Counted from the stretch's first letter, positions 51,837-60,588 are shown. The stretch: 64,000 bases of DNA from Streptomyces sp. Edi4 (GCF_040253615.1 NZ_JBEJGY010000004.1:4340001-4404000); one strand, 5' to 3'. The notes: generated by a model not told the origin, from the sequence alone. Numbers and translations are program-made.

Positions 51837-52412
51837 TCACTCCGGGTGCAGGCCGTGTTCCGCCAGCCAGGCGAGCAGGTCCCGGCGCGTGGCCCCGACG
51901 AGTCGGCCGCCCGTGAAGCGGAGGTCGTCCGTCACCTCCGCCACGCATCCCGCGGGGAAAGCGAACGCGTGCGCCTCCTCGTCGGTCGTGAACTCGGCCT
52001 CGGCCAGGACCAGTCCGCGCAGGTGGCCCCCGAAGACGTCCACGCCCAGGGGAGGCGCGCTGCAACGCGTCTTGGTCAGCACCTCGGCCGGCAGTGTGGC
52101 GAGCAGGTCGTACTCGGTGGCCGACAGGTACGTGTTGGTGATCAGGCCTTGTACGCCCCCGGTGCCGCCCGGGCGTGGCGCAGGCACCTTCTGCGTCAGC
52201 TTGCGTTCGAGGGTGCCGTCCGGGAGCTCGACGCGGCGCAGTCGCAGGCGCGTACCCGTGAGATACCGGTCGGTGATCATCCGGGTGGCCGTCACCGTCG
52301 ACGGGTCCGGCGGGCCGGGCATCAGGAACCGTCGTTCGCGTTCGACGCGCGCGTACTTACCGGGGTGGATGGCCGAAGCGCCCTGGTGCGCGGGGGAGTT
52401 GGTGTCTGACAC
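51837..52412 (-). CDS. CYTH-domain-like protein
   Basis: The 191-residue protein begins its domain with YARVERERRFLM, the ExExK/R-like start of CYTH enzymes. ITDRYLTGTRLRLRRVELPDG and LERKLTQKVP follow, then LTNTYL-like and EAEFTTDEEA. CYTH proteins bind nucleotide or polyphosphate in a beta-tunnel lined by Arg/Glu (adenylate cyclase, thiamine triphosphatase or triphosphatases). The exact activity is not clear. It lies 28 bases after the membrane-protein gene on the same strand. Confidence 0.78.
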   Translation of the reverse strand: MSDTNSPAHQGASAIHPGKYARVERERRFLMPGPPDPSTVTATRMITDRYLTGTRLRLRRVELPDGTLERKLTQKVPAPRPGGTGGVQGLITNTYLSATEYDLLATLPAEVLTKTRCSAPPLGVDVFGGHLRGLVLAEAEFTTDEEAHAFAFPAGCVAEVTDDLRFTGGRLVGATRRDLLAWLAEHGLHPE

Positions 52413-52440
52413 CCGGGCAGTTTCGCAGCCGGACGCCGGT

Positions 52441-53256
52441 TCAGGCGACCGCGCCGAGGACCGGCGCCCAGATCGCGCCGGTGAGCGCGGTCACCGCCTG
52501 CTGTTCGGTGAGCGGGGGAGCGGGTCGGGTCGGCTTCGGGGTGTGGGCGCCGTCGCCGCCCCCGGTGCTGTTCCACTGGACCAACTGCACTTGCGCGCCA
52601 GTGGACTTGAGCGTCACCGTCACCGTCCAGCGGTGGGCGGTGTCGGCGCGTGCCGGCTGCTCGGCCGCGTTCACCTGCGTCATCACCCGGGCGCCGCCGG
52701 GAAGCGCGGCGCTGCTCGGCAGCTCGCTCACCGCGCACGTGTCGCCCTTGGCGCGCGCGGGCGTCTGCTCGCAGCTCAGCCCGTCGCCGTCCTTCAGCGG
52801 CAGCTTCAGCCGTACGGCCGAGACGCCGACCCGCGCGGCGCCGTGCCCGTCGTCGAGGGTCACCTCGCCGTTGGCGACGTATCCGGCGGACGGGTCGGAC
52901 GGGTTGTTGCTCTGCCCGGTCGCCTCGCTGAACCGGGCCCCGGGGAACATCTTCTCCACGGCCTGGATCATCTCGGTGTCCTTGATCTCGGAGCGTGGCA
53001 GCGCGAGCGCGGCCGGTTCGATGTCGGAACCCGTGAAGTGAGGTGAGTGGAGGGCGGCCAGCTCGCCCGGGAGCGCCAGGGCGGCCGCCGTGAGCACGGC
53101 GCAGGTGCCCGCTCCGATGAGGACGGCGCGGGCGCCGCGCCGCCGCCGGCGGGCCCGGCCGCGTTCGACGGCCCCGCTCACCAGCGCGGTGAGGTCGGGT
53201 TCGAGGGAGTCGGTGGTGCGGCGCAGGGCGTGGGTCAGGTCTGCTTCGAACGGCAT
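52441..53256 (-). CDS. Single-pass membrane protein, possible partner of the upstream sigma factor
   Basis: The 271-residue protein has a cytoplasmic N-terminus of about 45 residues (LTHALRRTTDSLEPDLTALVSGAVERGRARRRRRGAR, in part), one TM helix (VLIGAGTCAVLTAAALAL) and an extracytoplasmic domain with two cysteines. This layout and its place about 100 bases after a SigE-family gene on the same strand are typical of accessory or anti-sigma-like proteins. No zinc motif of the ZAS type is present. ATG 53256 follows an AAAGGTGA ribosome-binding site. Confidence 0.75.
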   Translation of the reverse strand: MPFEADLTHALRRTTDSLEPDLTALVSGAVERGRARRRRRGARAVLIGAGTCAVLTAAALALPGELAALHSPHFTGSDIEPAALALPRSEIKDTEMIQAVEKMFPGARFSEATGQSNNPSDPSAGYVANGEVTLDDGHGAARVGVSAVRLKLPLKDGDGLSCEQTPARAKGDTCAVSELPSSAALPGGARVMTQVNAAEQPARADTAHRWTVTVTLKSTGAQVQLVQWNSTGGGDGAHTPKPTRPAPPLTEQQAVTALTGAIWAPVLGAVA

Positions 53257-53354
53257 GCTGGCGTCACCTTTTCTGGCGGCGGATGTCCTGGTGCCGGTGG
53301 GTTCGGCGCCGGGAGGGAGAGGTGGGTGGGGTGGGCGGGGGGCGGGCGCGGCGC

Positions 53355-53861
53355 TCAGTGCGGGACCAGGTCGGTCAGGCTGTCGCCGAGCAGCGCGCGC
53401 AGCCTGCCGAGGGCGCGGGTGCCCTGGGAGCGGACGGCGCCGCTGCTCAGCTTGAGCATCCGGCCGGTCTCCTCGATGCTGCGGTCCTCCCAGTACCGAA
53501 GGAGCAGCACCGCCCGGTCGCGGGGCGGGAGTTGGCCGAGCGCGTCGAGCAGGGTCAGGCGCAGCGCGGCGTCCGGGCCGCACGCCGCGTTCTCCGGCAT
53601 GGCCGCGACGGGGCGTTCGCCGGAGCTCCGCCGGCGGCGCAGGCTGAGGAAGGCGCGGACCAGAACCGTCTGGGCGTAGGCGGCGGGGCTGTCCGCGCGG
53701 GCCACCCGGTTCCAGTGGATGTACACCCGGCTGAGGGTTTCCTGGACCAGGTCCTCGGCGAGATGGCTGTCGCCGGCCGCGAGCACGTACGCCGAGTGGT
53801 ACAGCGCCCTGGCCCGCGCGGCCACGAACTCCAGATACGCGTCCTCCTGTGCTGGCTTCAC
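53355..53861 (-). CDS. ECF RNA polymerase sigma factor, SigE family
   Basis: From GTG 53861 the product is 168 residues. Region 2 (FVAARARALYHSAYVLAAGDSHLAEDLVQETLSRVYIHW, in part) and region 4 (LDALGQLPPRDRAVLLLRYWEDRSIEETGRML...GAVRSQGTRAL) are complete. This is the SigE/TIGR02983 subgroup, often paired with a membrane protein encoded just downstream, as here. It should direct a stress or envelope regulon. The longer upstream frame crosses the tRNA-fMet gene on the other strand and is not used. Confidence 0.9.
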   Translation of the reverse strand: MKPAQEDAYLEFVAARARALYHSAYVLAAGDSHLAEDLVQETLSRVYIHWNRVARADSPAAYAQTVLVRAFLSLRRRRSSGERPVAAMPENAACGPDAALRLTLLDALGQLPPRDRAVLLLRYWEDRSIEETGRMLKLSSGAVRSQGTRALGRLRALLGDSLTDLVPH

Positions 53862-54028
53862 TCGGTCCCCGCCCGTCCGGTCGTTCCTCGATGCGCGTGC
53901 ATACCCCTGATGACTACGTGGGACGGCAGGATGTCGCGCGCTTGCGGCATCGTTTCTTCGCGGGTTCACGGCCCGCCGGTAAATGGTGCGGAGCACCCCT
54001 TTGAATGGCGTACAGTTGTGTTTACCGA

Positions 54029-54102
54029 CGCGGGGTGGAGCAGCTCGGTAGCTCGCTGGGCTCATAACCCAGAGGTCGCAGGTTCAAATCCTGTCCCCGC
54101 TA
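54029..54102 (+). tRNA. Initiator tRNA-fMet (anticodon CAT)
   Basis: The gene begins CGCGGGGTGGAGCAGCTCGG and has the three G-C pairs of an initiator anticodon stem (GGGCTCATAACCC). The T-arm is CAGGTTCAAATCCTG and the 3' acceptor strand CCCCGC. The first base cannot pair with its partner, the initiator hallmark. Confidence 0.96.
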
Positions 54103-54109
54103 CTGAACG

Positions 54110-54146
54110 AAATGGCCCGGCACTGTTCACAGTGCCGGGCCATTTC
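54110..54146 (+). terminator. Terminator after initiator tRNA
   Basis: A perfect 16-bp stem, AAATGGCCCGGCACTG with CAGTGCCGGGCCATTT, around TTCA, eight bases past the tRNA. Confidence 0.9.
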
Positions 54147-54183
54147 GCGTTCAGGCGGACGGGCGCTCGGCGCGCCGCCGCCA

Positions 54184-54315
54184 GTGGCGCCGTCCCAGGA
54201 GCAGGGCGCGGCCGGCGCCGCCCGCGCCCTGCGGGCCGCGCTGCCCGGCCAGAACGTCCTCAGTGAAGCCGAGGAGCGTCTTCTGGCGGAATGGCTCCGC
54301 CGGCTGTCCGCCTAG
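54184..54315 (+). CDS. Possible small protein, uncertain
   Basis: A 43-codon frame from GTG 54184 ends with a helical, Glu/Leu/Arg-rich segment (LSEAEERLLAEWLRRLSA) that looks more coding-like than the surrounding frames. It lies between the initiator tRNA terminator and the phosphatase gene. No family is recognised, and the ribosome-binding site is poor. It may be a remnant of a larger gene or simply open by composition. Confidence 0.3.
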   Translation: MAPSQEQGAAGAARALRAALPGQNVLSEAEERLLAEWLRRLSA

Positions 54316-54411
54316 CCGCCGGGCGGGGCGGGCCGGGGCGCGGAGGCCGGTGCCCACCCGCTTGGACGCTTCCGATTCGCCCCGCGCCGCGCGAGCGGCA
54401 AGGCTGGACTG

Positions 54412-55532
54412 GTGCGGCAGCGAGCAGAAGGCGAAAAGCGCCTGGTACGGGCGCTCCCCGTACTCCTCGTCGTCGGCGGCTTCGCCTTCGACGCCTCGAC
54501 CCCGCCCGATCTGACGGCCGCCGCCCTGTTCTCGGGCGCCCCGGTCGCCGCCGCCCCGTTCTACTCGGGCCGTGGCACCGCGGCCGTGGGGCTCGGCTCG
54601 GTCGTCGCCATCGTGGCGCTCTGGTTCATACACGATCTGCCCAACCTCGGCGAAGGCGCGAGCGAGCTGTTCACCGTGCTCACGGTGAGCGGGCTCGCCC
54701 TCGTCATCAACCGCATCCTGCGCCGCAGCGGCGAACAGCTCGCGTCCGCCCGCGTCATCTCGGAGACCGCGCAGCGCGCCGTGCTGCCCACGCCCGCAGC
54801 CCGGATCGGCGGCCTGCACGTGGCCGCGCGGTACGAGGCGGCGCAGGCGGACGCCTTCATCGGCGGGGACCTCTTCGCCGTGCAGGACACGCCGTACGGG
54901 GTCCGGCTCATCGTCGGTGACGTACGGGGAAGGGGCTCCAGGCGGTGGAGGCCGTCGCCGTGGTGATCGGCGCGTTCCGTGAGGCGGCCGAGCACGAGTC
55001 CTCCCTGGAAGCGGTGACCCAGCGCCTGGAGCGGGCCCTTGCCCGCGAGGGCACCCGGCGCGACCGGCTCGACGCGGTCGAAGGGTTCACCACGGCGCTG
55101 CTCGCCGAGATCCCGCACGGCGACGGCACCGTACGCCTGGTGAACCGGGGCCACCCCGAGCCGTTCCTGCTGCACCCGGACGGATCCCTCGACGTGGTCG
55201 TGCCGGCGGAGCCCGCGCTGCCGCTCGGCATGTCGGACCTCGGCGTGTGGCCGGACCGGGCCGATGTGCGTCCCTTCCCGCCGGGGACGACGCTGCTGCT
55301 CTACACCGACGGGCTCTCCGAGGCACGCGACAGCCAGGGCATCTTCTACAACCCGGGCGCCCGCCTGCGCGGCGCGATCTTCCCGGGGCCCGACGAGGTC
55401 CTGGACGCGCTCGTCGACGATGTACGCCGCTACACGGGCGGCGGTGCGAGCGACGACATGGCGCTGCTCGCGGTGGCCCGCCCGATGGAGGGTCAGCCCG
55501 AGCGGCGACGCACGGTCAGGATCGTGAAGTAG
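54412..55532 (+). pseudogene. SpoIIE/PP2C-type serine phosphatase, interrupted by a one-base frameshift
   Basis: The N-terminal part (residues 1-170) has about three hydrophobic helices and then the start of a SpoIIE phosphatase domain (QRAVLPTP, VAARYEAA, FIGGDLFAV, VRLIVGDVRG). The remainder continues in another frame from GLQAVEAVAVVIGAFREAAEHE through VRLVNRGHPEPFLL, LLLYTDGLSEAR and ASDDMALLAVA. The break is at 54926-54930, where CGGGGAAG replaces the CGGGGGAAG needed for DVRG-KGLQ, so one G is missing from a G-run. Repaired, the protein would be about 373 residues. Such phosphatases usually oppose anti-sigma kinases. A sequencing error in the G-run is the main alternative to a real mutation. 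Confidence 0.85.
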
Positions 55533-55576
55533 GGGCACGGCGGGCCCGTCCCGACGCGGGCCGGCGCGGATAACAA

Positions 55577-55591
55577 CTGACACACTGTCAG
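55577..55591. promoter_or_regulatory. Perfect inverted repeat CTGACA-CAC-TGTCAG
   Basis: A 6+6 palindrome with a 3-base spacer, 45 bases past the phosphatase stop and about 200 bases before the riboswitch. It could be a transcription-factor site for the M23 unit or a weak terminator stem. There is no T-run. Confidence 0.4.
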
Positions 55592-55782
55592 GAAATGGGT
55601 GCGACGGAAGTGGCCTTGAGGGGTCGTCAACTCGCCTGATTTGTCCGGACAATGGGCGGTAAGCCCGGGCCATGGCTGTTAACGATCAGTGGGGAACGGC
55701 TTGGAATCAACCCCCGCCGTCTATTAACGTTCGATAACGCAGCGCGGTCGTACCAGCCGTCGCACAGGCGGCACCGTGCGCA

Positions 55783-55950
55783 TGCGCCGAATCCCGCGAG
55801 GGAGCCGGGGAACCACCGACTTGGGGCGATCGCGACGTCCGCCACGGGCGCTCGCGGGAGGCCTTCCTGCTCCGGACCCTCCCCAGAGCCCGGACGGCCC
55901 GGGGACGCCCGCCGCCGGCCCGGTAGGCGAAAAGGATGGAAAGGAGCGCG
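55783..55950 (+). ncRNA. Probable c-di-AMP (ydaO/yuaA) riboswitch
   Basis: The leader of the M23 gene contains blocks typical of the ydaO class: GCCGAATCCCG at 55786, GGAGCCGGGGAACC at 55801, a CTTGGGGCGA segment, then GAGCCCGGAC near 55886 and CCGGTAGGCG at 55920-55929, in the right order and spacing. In Streptomyces this class lies upstream of wall hydrolases such as rpfA and switches them off when c-di-AMP is high. The assignment is by eye. The ribosome-binding site AAAGGAG lies just at its end. Confidence 0.75.
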
Positions 55951-55955
55951 CCCTC

Positions 55956-57029
55956 GTGGCGTCCAACGAGCCTGCCTTCGGCACCTCTGCCCCCTCTGCT
56001 CCGCTGTACGGGGACGCGCCCGGCGAGAACGAGAGCTGGGAGGAGTGGGACCCCACCGAGGAGTCCGTACGCTCCGTCCGTGGCCGGCACCGGGTGGCCA
56101 AGCAGCGCGGCGGGCTCGCCCGCAGCTCCACCGTCCTCGGCGTCGGCGTCATCGCCGCCGTGGGCGCGGGCGGCATGGCGACCGCGCAGCCCAGGCCCCC
56201 CGTCTCCATATCCCTGCCCGACTCCCTCACCGACAACCTGCCCGGCCTCGGCTCCCTGCCGGGCGTGGGCGGGCTCGTCCCGGGCGACGACGGCGCGGAC
56301 GCGTCCGAGAGCCCGGCGGCCCGGGCCGACCAGAAGATCGCCGGGGCGCCGCTGACCATGGCCGGGCTCTCCACCAGCGAGGCCGAGGCGGGCGTCACCG
56401 ACGCGGGCGAGGCGCTGCGCGCCCGCATCCTGCACCAGGCCGAACAGCAGAAGGCCGGGGCGGCCGCCGAGGCGAAGGCCGCGGCGCAGAAGGCGGCGGC
56501 CGAGCAGGCGGCCGCAGAGGCCAGGGCCAAGCAGGACGCGGCCCAGGCGAAGGCCGCCGCCGAGAAGAAGGCGGCGGACGAGGCGGCGGCGAAGAAGGCC
56601 GAGGAGAAGCGGCTGGCCGAGCTGGCCGCCTCCTACTCCCTGCCGGTCGGCTCCTACACGATCACCTCCACGTTCGGGGAGGCCGGCTCGATGTGGTCCT
56701 CGGGCCACCACACCGGCCTCGACTTCGCAGCGCCCACGGGCACGCCGATCAAGGCGATCCACTCCGGGACGGTCAAGTCGGCCGGGTGGGCGGGTGCTTA
56801 CGGCTACCGCACGGTCATCGCGCTGGATGACGGCAGTGAGCTCTGGTACTGCCACCAGTCCTCGCTCGCGGTGACGGTGGGGCAGACGGTGTCCACGGGG
56901 GAGGTGGTGGGACGGGTCGGGGCCACGGGGAACGTGACGGGGCCGCACCTGCACCTCGAAGTGCACGCGCCGTCCGGCACGGGCCTCGACCCGATGGCGT
57001 GGCTCCAGTCCAAGGGCCTGACGCCCTGA
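55956..57029 (+). CDS. Secreted M23-family peptidoglycan endopeptidase
   Basis: From GTG 55956, with AAAGGAG ten bases upstream, the protein is 357 residues. It has an acidic N-terminal part, a TM/signal segment (SSTVLGVGVIAAVGAGGMATA), and a long Ala/Lys/Glu-rich coiled coil around residues 165-225. The C-terminal LytM/M23 domain shows H252-xxx-D256 (GHHTGLDFAAP) and H331-L-H333 (GPHLHLEV), the complete zinc set. It should cut peptide cross-links during growth, germination or sporulation. A c-di-AMP riboswitch in the leader is the probable control. An upstream start at 55776 would lie inside the riboswitch. Confidence 0.92.
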   Translation: MASNEPAFGTSAPSAPLYGDAPGENESWEEWDPTEESVRSVRGRHRVAKQRGGLARSSTVLGVGVIAAVGAGGMATAQPRPPVSISLPDSLTDNLPGLGSLPGVGGLVPGDDGADASESPAARADQKIAGAPLTMAGLSTSEAEAGVTDAGEALRARILHQAEQQKAGAAAEAKAAAQKAAAEQAAAEARAKQDAAQAKAAAEKKAADEAAAKKAEEKRLAELAASYSLPVGSYTITSTFGEAGSMWSSGHHTGLDFAAPTGTPIKAIHSGTVKSAGWAGAYGYRTVIALDDGSELWYCHQSSLAVTVGQTVSTGEVVGRVGATGNVTGPHLHLEVHAPSGTGLDPMAWLQSKGLTP

Positions 57030-57210
57030 GCCGGTCCCGGTCCCGGTCCCTGGCGCCGGCTGTGCGTGGCCGGCCTCGCGGTTCCGCGCGCCGCTGACCA
57101 CCTCGTGCCGGCGCGGTTGTTGGGGCATGCCCGGCCCGCAGGGGCCATTCGCCCCGTCCGCATCCGCTGGGGGTGGAATAGGCGGGCCCGGCGGGGAGTT
57201 GGGGGGAGCC

Positions 57211-58155
57211 ATGACTTCTCTGCGTGTACTCGGCAGCTCCGGCCTCTCCGTCCACCCCCTCGCGCTCGGCGCCAACGTCTTCGGCTGGACCGCCGACGAG
57301 GCCCAGTCCTTCGCCGTCCTGGACGCCTACACCGAGGGCGGCGGCAACTTCGTCGACACCGCCGACGCCTACTCCAAGTGGGCCCCGGGCAACTCCGGCG
57401 GCGAATCCGAGACGATCATCGGCAAGTGGCTGACCGGCCGGGGCAACCGCGCCGACGTCGTCATCGCCACCAAGGTCGGCGCGCACCCCCGGTACGAGGG
57501 GCTGGCCGCGAGCACCATCAAGGCCGGTGCCGAGGAGTCGCTGCGCCGCCTCGGCACCGACTACATCGACCTGTACTACACGCACTTCGACGACCTCACC
57601 GTCCCCGTCGAGGAGATCGTCACCGCCCTCGACCAGCTGGTGCGGGACGGCAAGGTCCGCGCGGTCGGCGCCTCCAACATCACCCCCGCCCGGCTCCAGG
57701 AGTCCCTGGACTTCGCCGACCGCGAGGGCCTGGCCAAGTACGTGGCGCTCCAGCCGCACTACAACCTGGTCTCGCGCGACACCTACGAGGGCGCCCTCCA
57801 GGACACCGCGTCGCGCGCGGGGCTGGCCGCCGTGCCGTATTTCGCGCTGGCCGCCGGGTTCCTCACCGGCAAGTACCGCCCGGGCAGGTCCGTGGACAGC
57901 GCGCGGGCCGCGGGCGCGGGCAAGCACCTGGAGACCGAGCGGGGCCGCAAGGTGCTGGCCGCGCTCGACCGGATCGCCCAGGAGCACGACGCCGAGATCG
58001 CCACGGTGGCGCTCGCGTGGCTGGCCGCCCGCCCCACCGTTGCCGCGCCCATCGCCTCAGCCCGCACCGTGGAGCAGCTGCCGGCGCTGCTCGCGGTCGC
58101 CGAACTGGAGCTCACCGACGCGCAGATCACGGAGCTGACGGCCGCCTCCGCGTGA
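57211..58155 (+). CDS. Aldo/keto reductase
   Basis: The 314-residue protein begins MTSLRVLGSSGLSVHPLALG and has the AKR barrel signatures. The catalytic tetrad is around FVDTADAYSKW (Asp, Tyr) and VVIATKVGAHP (Lys), and YIDLYYTHFDD carries the His. NADPH-loop residues lie in the last third (TVAAPIASARTVEQL). It belongs to the YajO/Tas-like group. ATG 57211 has GGGGGGAG six bases upstream. It is convergent with prsW, only 25 bases apart. Confidence 0.92.
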   Translation: MTSLRVLGSSGLSVHPLALGANVFGWTADEAQSFAVLDAYTEGGGNFVDTADAYSKWAPGNSGGESETIIGKWLTGRGNRADVVIATKVGAHPRYEGLAASTIKAGAEESLRRLGTDYIDLYYTHFDDLTVPVEEIVTALDQLVRDGKVRAVGASNITPARLQESLDFADREGLAKYVALQPHYNLVSRDTYEGALQDTASRAGLAAVPYFALAAGFLTGKYRPGRSVDSARAAGAGKHLETERGRKVLAALDRIAQEHDAEIATVALAWLAARPTVAAPIASARTVEQLPALLAVAELELTDAQITELTAASA

Positions 58156-58180
58156 CGGGCGCCGGGCGGATTCAGGGGAC

Positions 58181-59713
58181 TCAGGACCGGTAGGGGTTGT
58201 GCTGGGCGCCCGGCGCGGGGCTCGTGAACGGGTCCGGATGTCCGTGGGGGGCGTACCCGGGACGGGGCGCGTTGGGGTGCTGGGTGTGCGGGTGCTGGGC
58301 GTACGGATGATGGGCGGGCGGATGCTGCGCGTACGGGTACGGGGAGCCCGGGTACGGAGGGCGCGGCTGCGGGGGCAGCCAGATCCGGCCCGCCGCGCCC
58401 GCCGCGTACAGCAGCGCCGGCCCCGCGACCGGCTTGCGCTCCCACAGATGGTGGAGCAGTTCCTGCTCGCGCGCCGCGAAATCGGGGCCCGGGCCGGTGG
58501 CGCCCGCGCGGCGGTAGGCGCGGTGGCGCAGGAAGGCGAGCGTGGTCGCGAACGCCTCGTACTCGGCGACCGCCCGCGCCGCCGGCTTGCCGCCGAAGCG
58601 GTGGTGGGCGAAGTCGCGGGCCATCGCGCGGGCCCGCATCGACGACAGCGCGAGCGGTTCCACCGGCCCGAGCCAGCCGGCCGCCGCGTACGCGGGCAGC
58701 TCGGCGGCGACCGTACGCAGCTCGCGCTGCCGGCTCCCTATCGCGAGCCAGGTGAGCAGCCCGAACACCGGCAGCATGACCGCCCCGTACACGATGAAGA
58801 AGCCGTACGCCCCGAACAGCGCTGAGCTGTTCCACAGGGCGTGCATGCCCATCGCGAGGACCAGGCCGAGCAGCGGCAGAGCGATCCGGCGCAGCCGCCT
58901 GCCGGGCGGCGAGAGCGCGGCCAGGCCGAAGCCGACGCCGGTCAGGGCCGTGAACAAGGGGTGCGCGAACGGCGACATGACGACCCGTACGAAGAACGTC
59001 GCGGCCGTCGTCGAGCCGCCGCTGTGGCTCGCCTGGTCCTCACCGAAGGCGTTGCCCAGGTAGAGGATGTTCTCGGTGAAGGCGAAGCCGGTCGCGGTGA
59101 AACCGGCGAAGACCACACCGTCGACGATCCCGTTGAAGTCGCGTCTGCGGAAGCGGAACAGCAGCAGGACGGCCACCGCCTTCGCGCTCTCCTCGACGAT
59201 CGGGGCTATGACACTGGCGCCCAGATGGTCGGCGGATGACGGGTCGGCGGTGGCGGTGGCTATCCAGCGCGTCGCGAACGAGTTGGCGATGATCGCCACC
59301 AGGGCGGCGGCGCAGGCGCCCCAGGCGAGGGCGAACAGCAGGTTGCGCCAGGGGCCGGGGTCGACCCGGTCGAGCCAGCGGAACGCCGCGCCCAGCAACG
59401 GCACCGGGAGCACCGCGAGGCCCAGGCCCACCAAGAACCCCTCGGTGCCGGTCTGTTCCCGTACGAGCGCGACGATGACCAGGCCGCACAGGGCGAGCAG
59501 GGTGATCAGCGCGCCCGCGCGGACCGCCTTGGAACGCCAGAAGTCGCGGCGCGGGCGGTAGCGCCACTTCGACCGGTCCGGCGGGACCGTCTCGAACCGG
59601 GGCTCGTCCGCGCACGGCGGCACCGGCCGGGGCGCGAGGGCCTGGCCGGGCTGCGGGGGCGCACCGGCGCCCTGCCCGGGGTGTGGGCGATGCGGAAGCG
59701 GCTCGAAGGACAC
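58181..59713 (-). CDS. PrsW-family intramembrane metalloprotease
   Basis: The 510-residue protein has about eight TM helices. PrsW motifs are E174-E175-SAK (IAPIVEESAKAV), FAFTEN with E214, and H251 in SPFAHPLFTALTG. PrsW proteases cut anti-sigma factors within the membrane in Bacillus. The cytoplasmic N-terminus is Pro-rich, and the C-terminal 60 residues form a His/Pro/Tyr-rich repeat tail (HPYAQHPHTQHP). It starts GTG and lies upstream of a convergent reductase gene. Its substrate here is unknown. Confidence 0.9.
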   Translation of the reverse strand: MSFEPLPHRPHPGQGAGAPPQPGQALAPRPVPPCADEPRFETVPPDRSKWRYRPRRDFWRSKAVRAGALITLLALCGLVIVALVREQTGTEGFLVGLGLAVLPVPLLGAAFRWLDRVDPGPWRNLLFALAWGACAAALVAIIANSFATRWIATATADPSSADHLGASVIAPIVEESAKAVAVLLLFRFRRRDFNGIVDGVVFAGFTATGFAFTENILYLGNAFGEDQASHSGGSTTAATFFVRVVMSPFAHPLFTALTGVGFGLAALSPPGRRLRRIALPLLGLVLAMGMHALWNSSALFGAYGFFIVYGAVMLPVFGLLTWLAIGSRQRELRTVAAELPAYAAAGWLGPVEPLALSSMRARAMARDFAHHRFGGKPAARAVAEYEAFATTLAFLRHRAYRRAGATGPGPDFAAREQELLHHLWERKPVAGPALLYAAGAAGRIWLPPQPRPPYPGSPYPYAQHPPAHHPYAQHPHTQHPNAPRPGYAPHGHPDPFTSPAPGAQHNPYRS

Positions 59714-59760
59714 GGGACGACCCTAACGAGCCGCACTGACAATGCGCGACGGCGCCCGCA

Positions 59761-60588
59761 CTACCCGCTGTGGGCGCCGGTGGTGGCGGGCCCGGTGCGG
59801 GCGACCCGGCGGAACAGCAGATCGTGCACGACGTGGCCCTTGTCGAGGCCCTGGCCCTCGAACCGGGTCAGCGGGCGGAACGGGGGGCGGGGCGCGTAGC
59901 CGCCGCCCTCCACGGTGTTCTCGAAGTCGGGGTGGGCCTCGAGGACTTCCAGCATCTGCTCGGCGTAGTCCTCCCAGTCCGTCGCGCAGTGCAGTACGGC
60001 GCCGGGCTTCAGCCGCGTCGCGGCGAGGGTCAGGAACTCCGGCTGGATCAGGCGGCGCTTGTGGTGGCGCTTCTTGGGCCAGGGGTCCGGGAAGAACACC
60101 CGCATGCCGTCCAGGGCGTCCGGTTCCAGCATCTCGCGGAGCAGGATGATCGCGTCGCCGTTGGCCACGCGGATGTTGGTCAGGCCGCCGCGCTCGGCGA
60201 GGCCGAGGAGGTTGCCCTGGCCGGGGGTGTGGACGTCGACGGCGAGGATGCCGGTGGCGGGGTCGTCGGCGGCCATCTGCGCGGTGGCCTCGCCCATGCC
60301 GAAGCCGATCTCCAGGACGACGGGGAGGCCGTCGAACAGCTCCGCCGGGTCGATCTTGCGCAGCCCGTCGATGTCGAAGCCCCACACCGGCCACAGGCGC
60401 TCCAGGTACTCGCCCTGGCCGGTGGTGACGCGGCTGCGGCGGGGCTGGAAGCTGCGGATGCGGCGTTCGTGGTGCGAGCCGGCGGGGTCGGCGGCGGGGC
60501 CGCCGGGGAAGCGGGGTGCCTTGTCCCTCGGCAGGACCTTGCCGGTCGCTGGGGCCGGGGCTTCTGGGGTGCGGGGGTGCTCAGACAC
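59761..60588 (-). CDS. trmB: tRNA (guanine-N7)-methyltransferase
   Basis: TrmB makes m7G46 in tRNA using SAM. The 275-residue protein has SAM motif EIGFGMGEATAQMA, AVDVHTPGQG, and the TrmB signature VFFPDPWPKKRHHKRRLIQP. It ends with a FERKG-like acceptor region (TRFEGQGLDKGHVVHDL). It carries a Pro/Gly-rich N-terminal extension of about 55 residues common in Streptomyces. It starts GTG and lies 47 bases upstream of the prsW start. Confidence 0.94.
   Translation of the reverse strand: MSEHPRTPEAPAPATGKVLPRDKAPRFPGGPAADPAGSHHERRIRSFQPRRSRVTTGQGEYLERLWPVWGFDIDGLRKIDPAELFDGLPVVLEIGFGMGEATAQMAADDPATGILAVDVHTPGQGNLLGLAERGGLTNIRVANGDAIILLREMLEPDALDGMRVFFPDPWPKKRHHKRRLIQPEFLTLAATRLKPGAVLHCATDWEDYAEQMLEVLEAHPDFENTVEGGGYAPRPPFRPLTRFEGQGLDKGHVVHDLLFRRVARTGPATTGAHSG

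Noticed and set aside
47954..52440. Integrative element bounded by tRNA-Lys
   Set aside because: No integrase and no second copy of the tRNA-Lys 3' end was found, so the accessory block cannot be called an element on this evidence.
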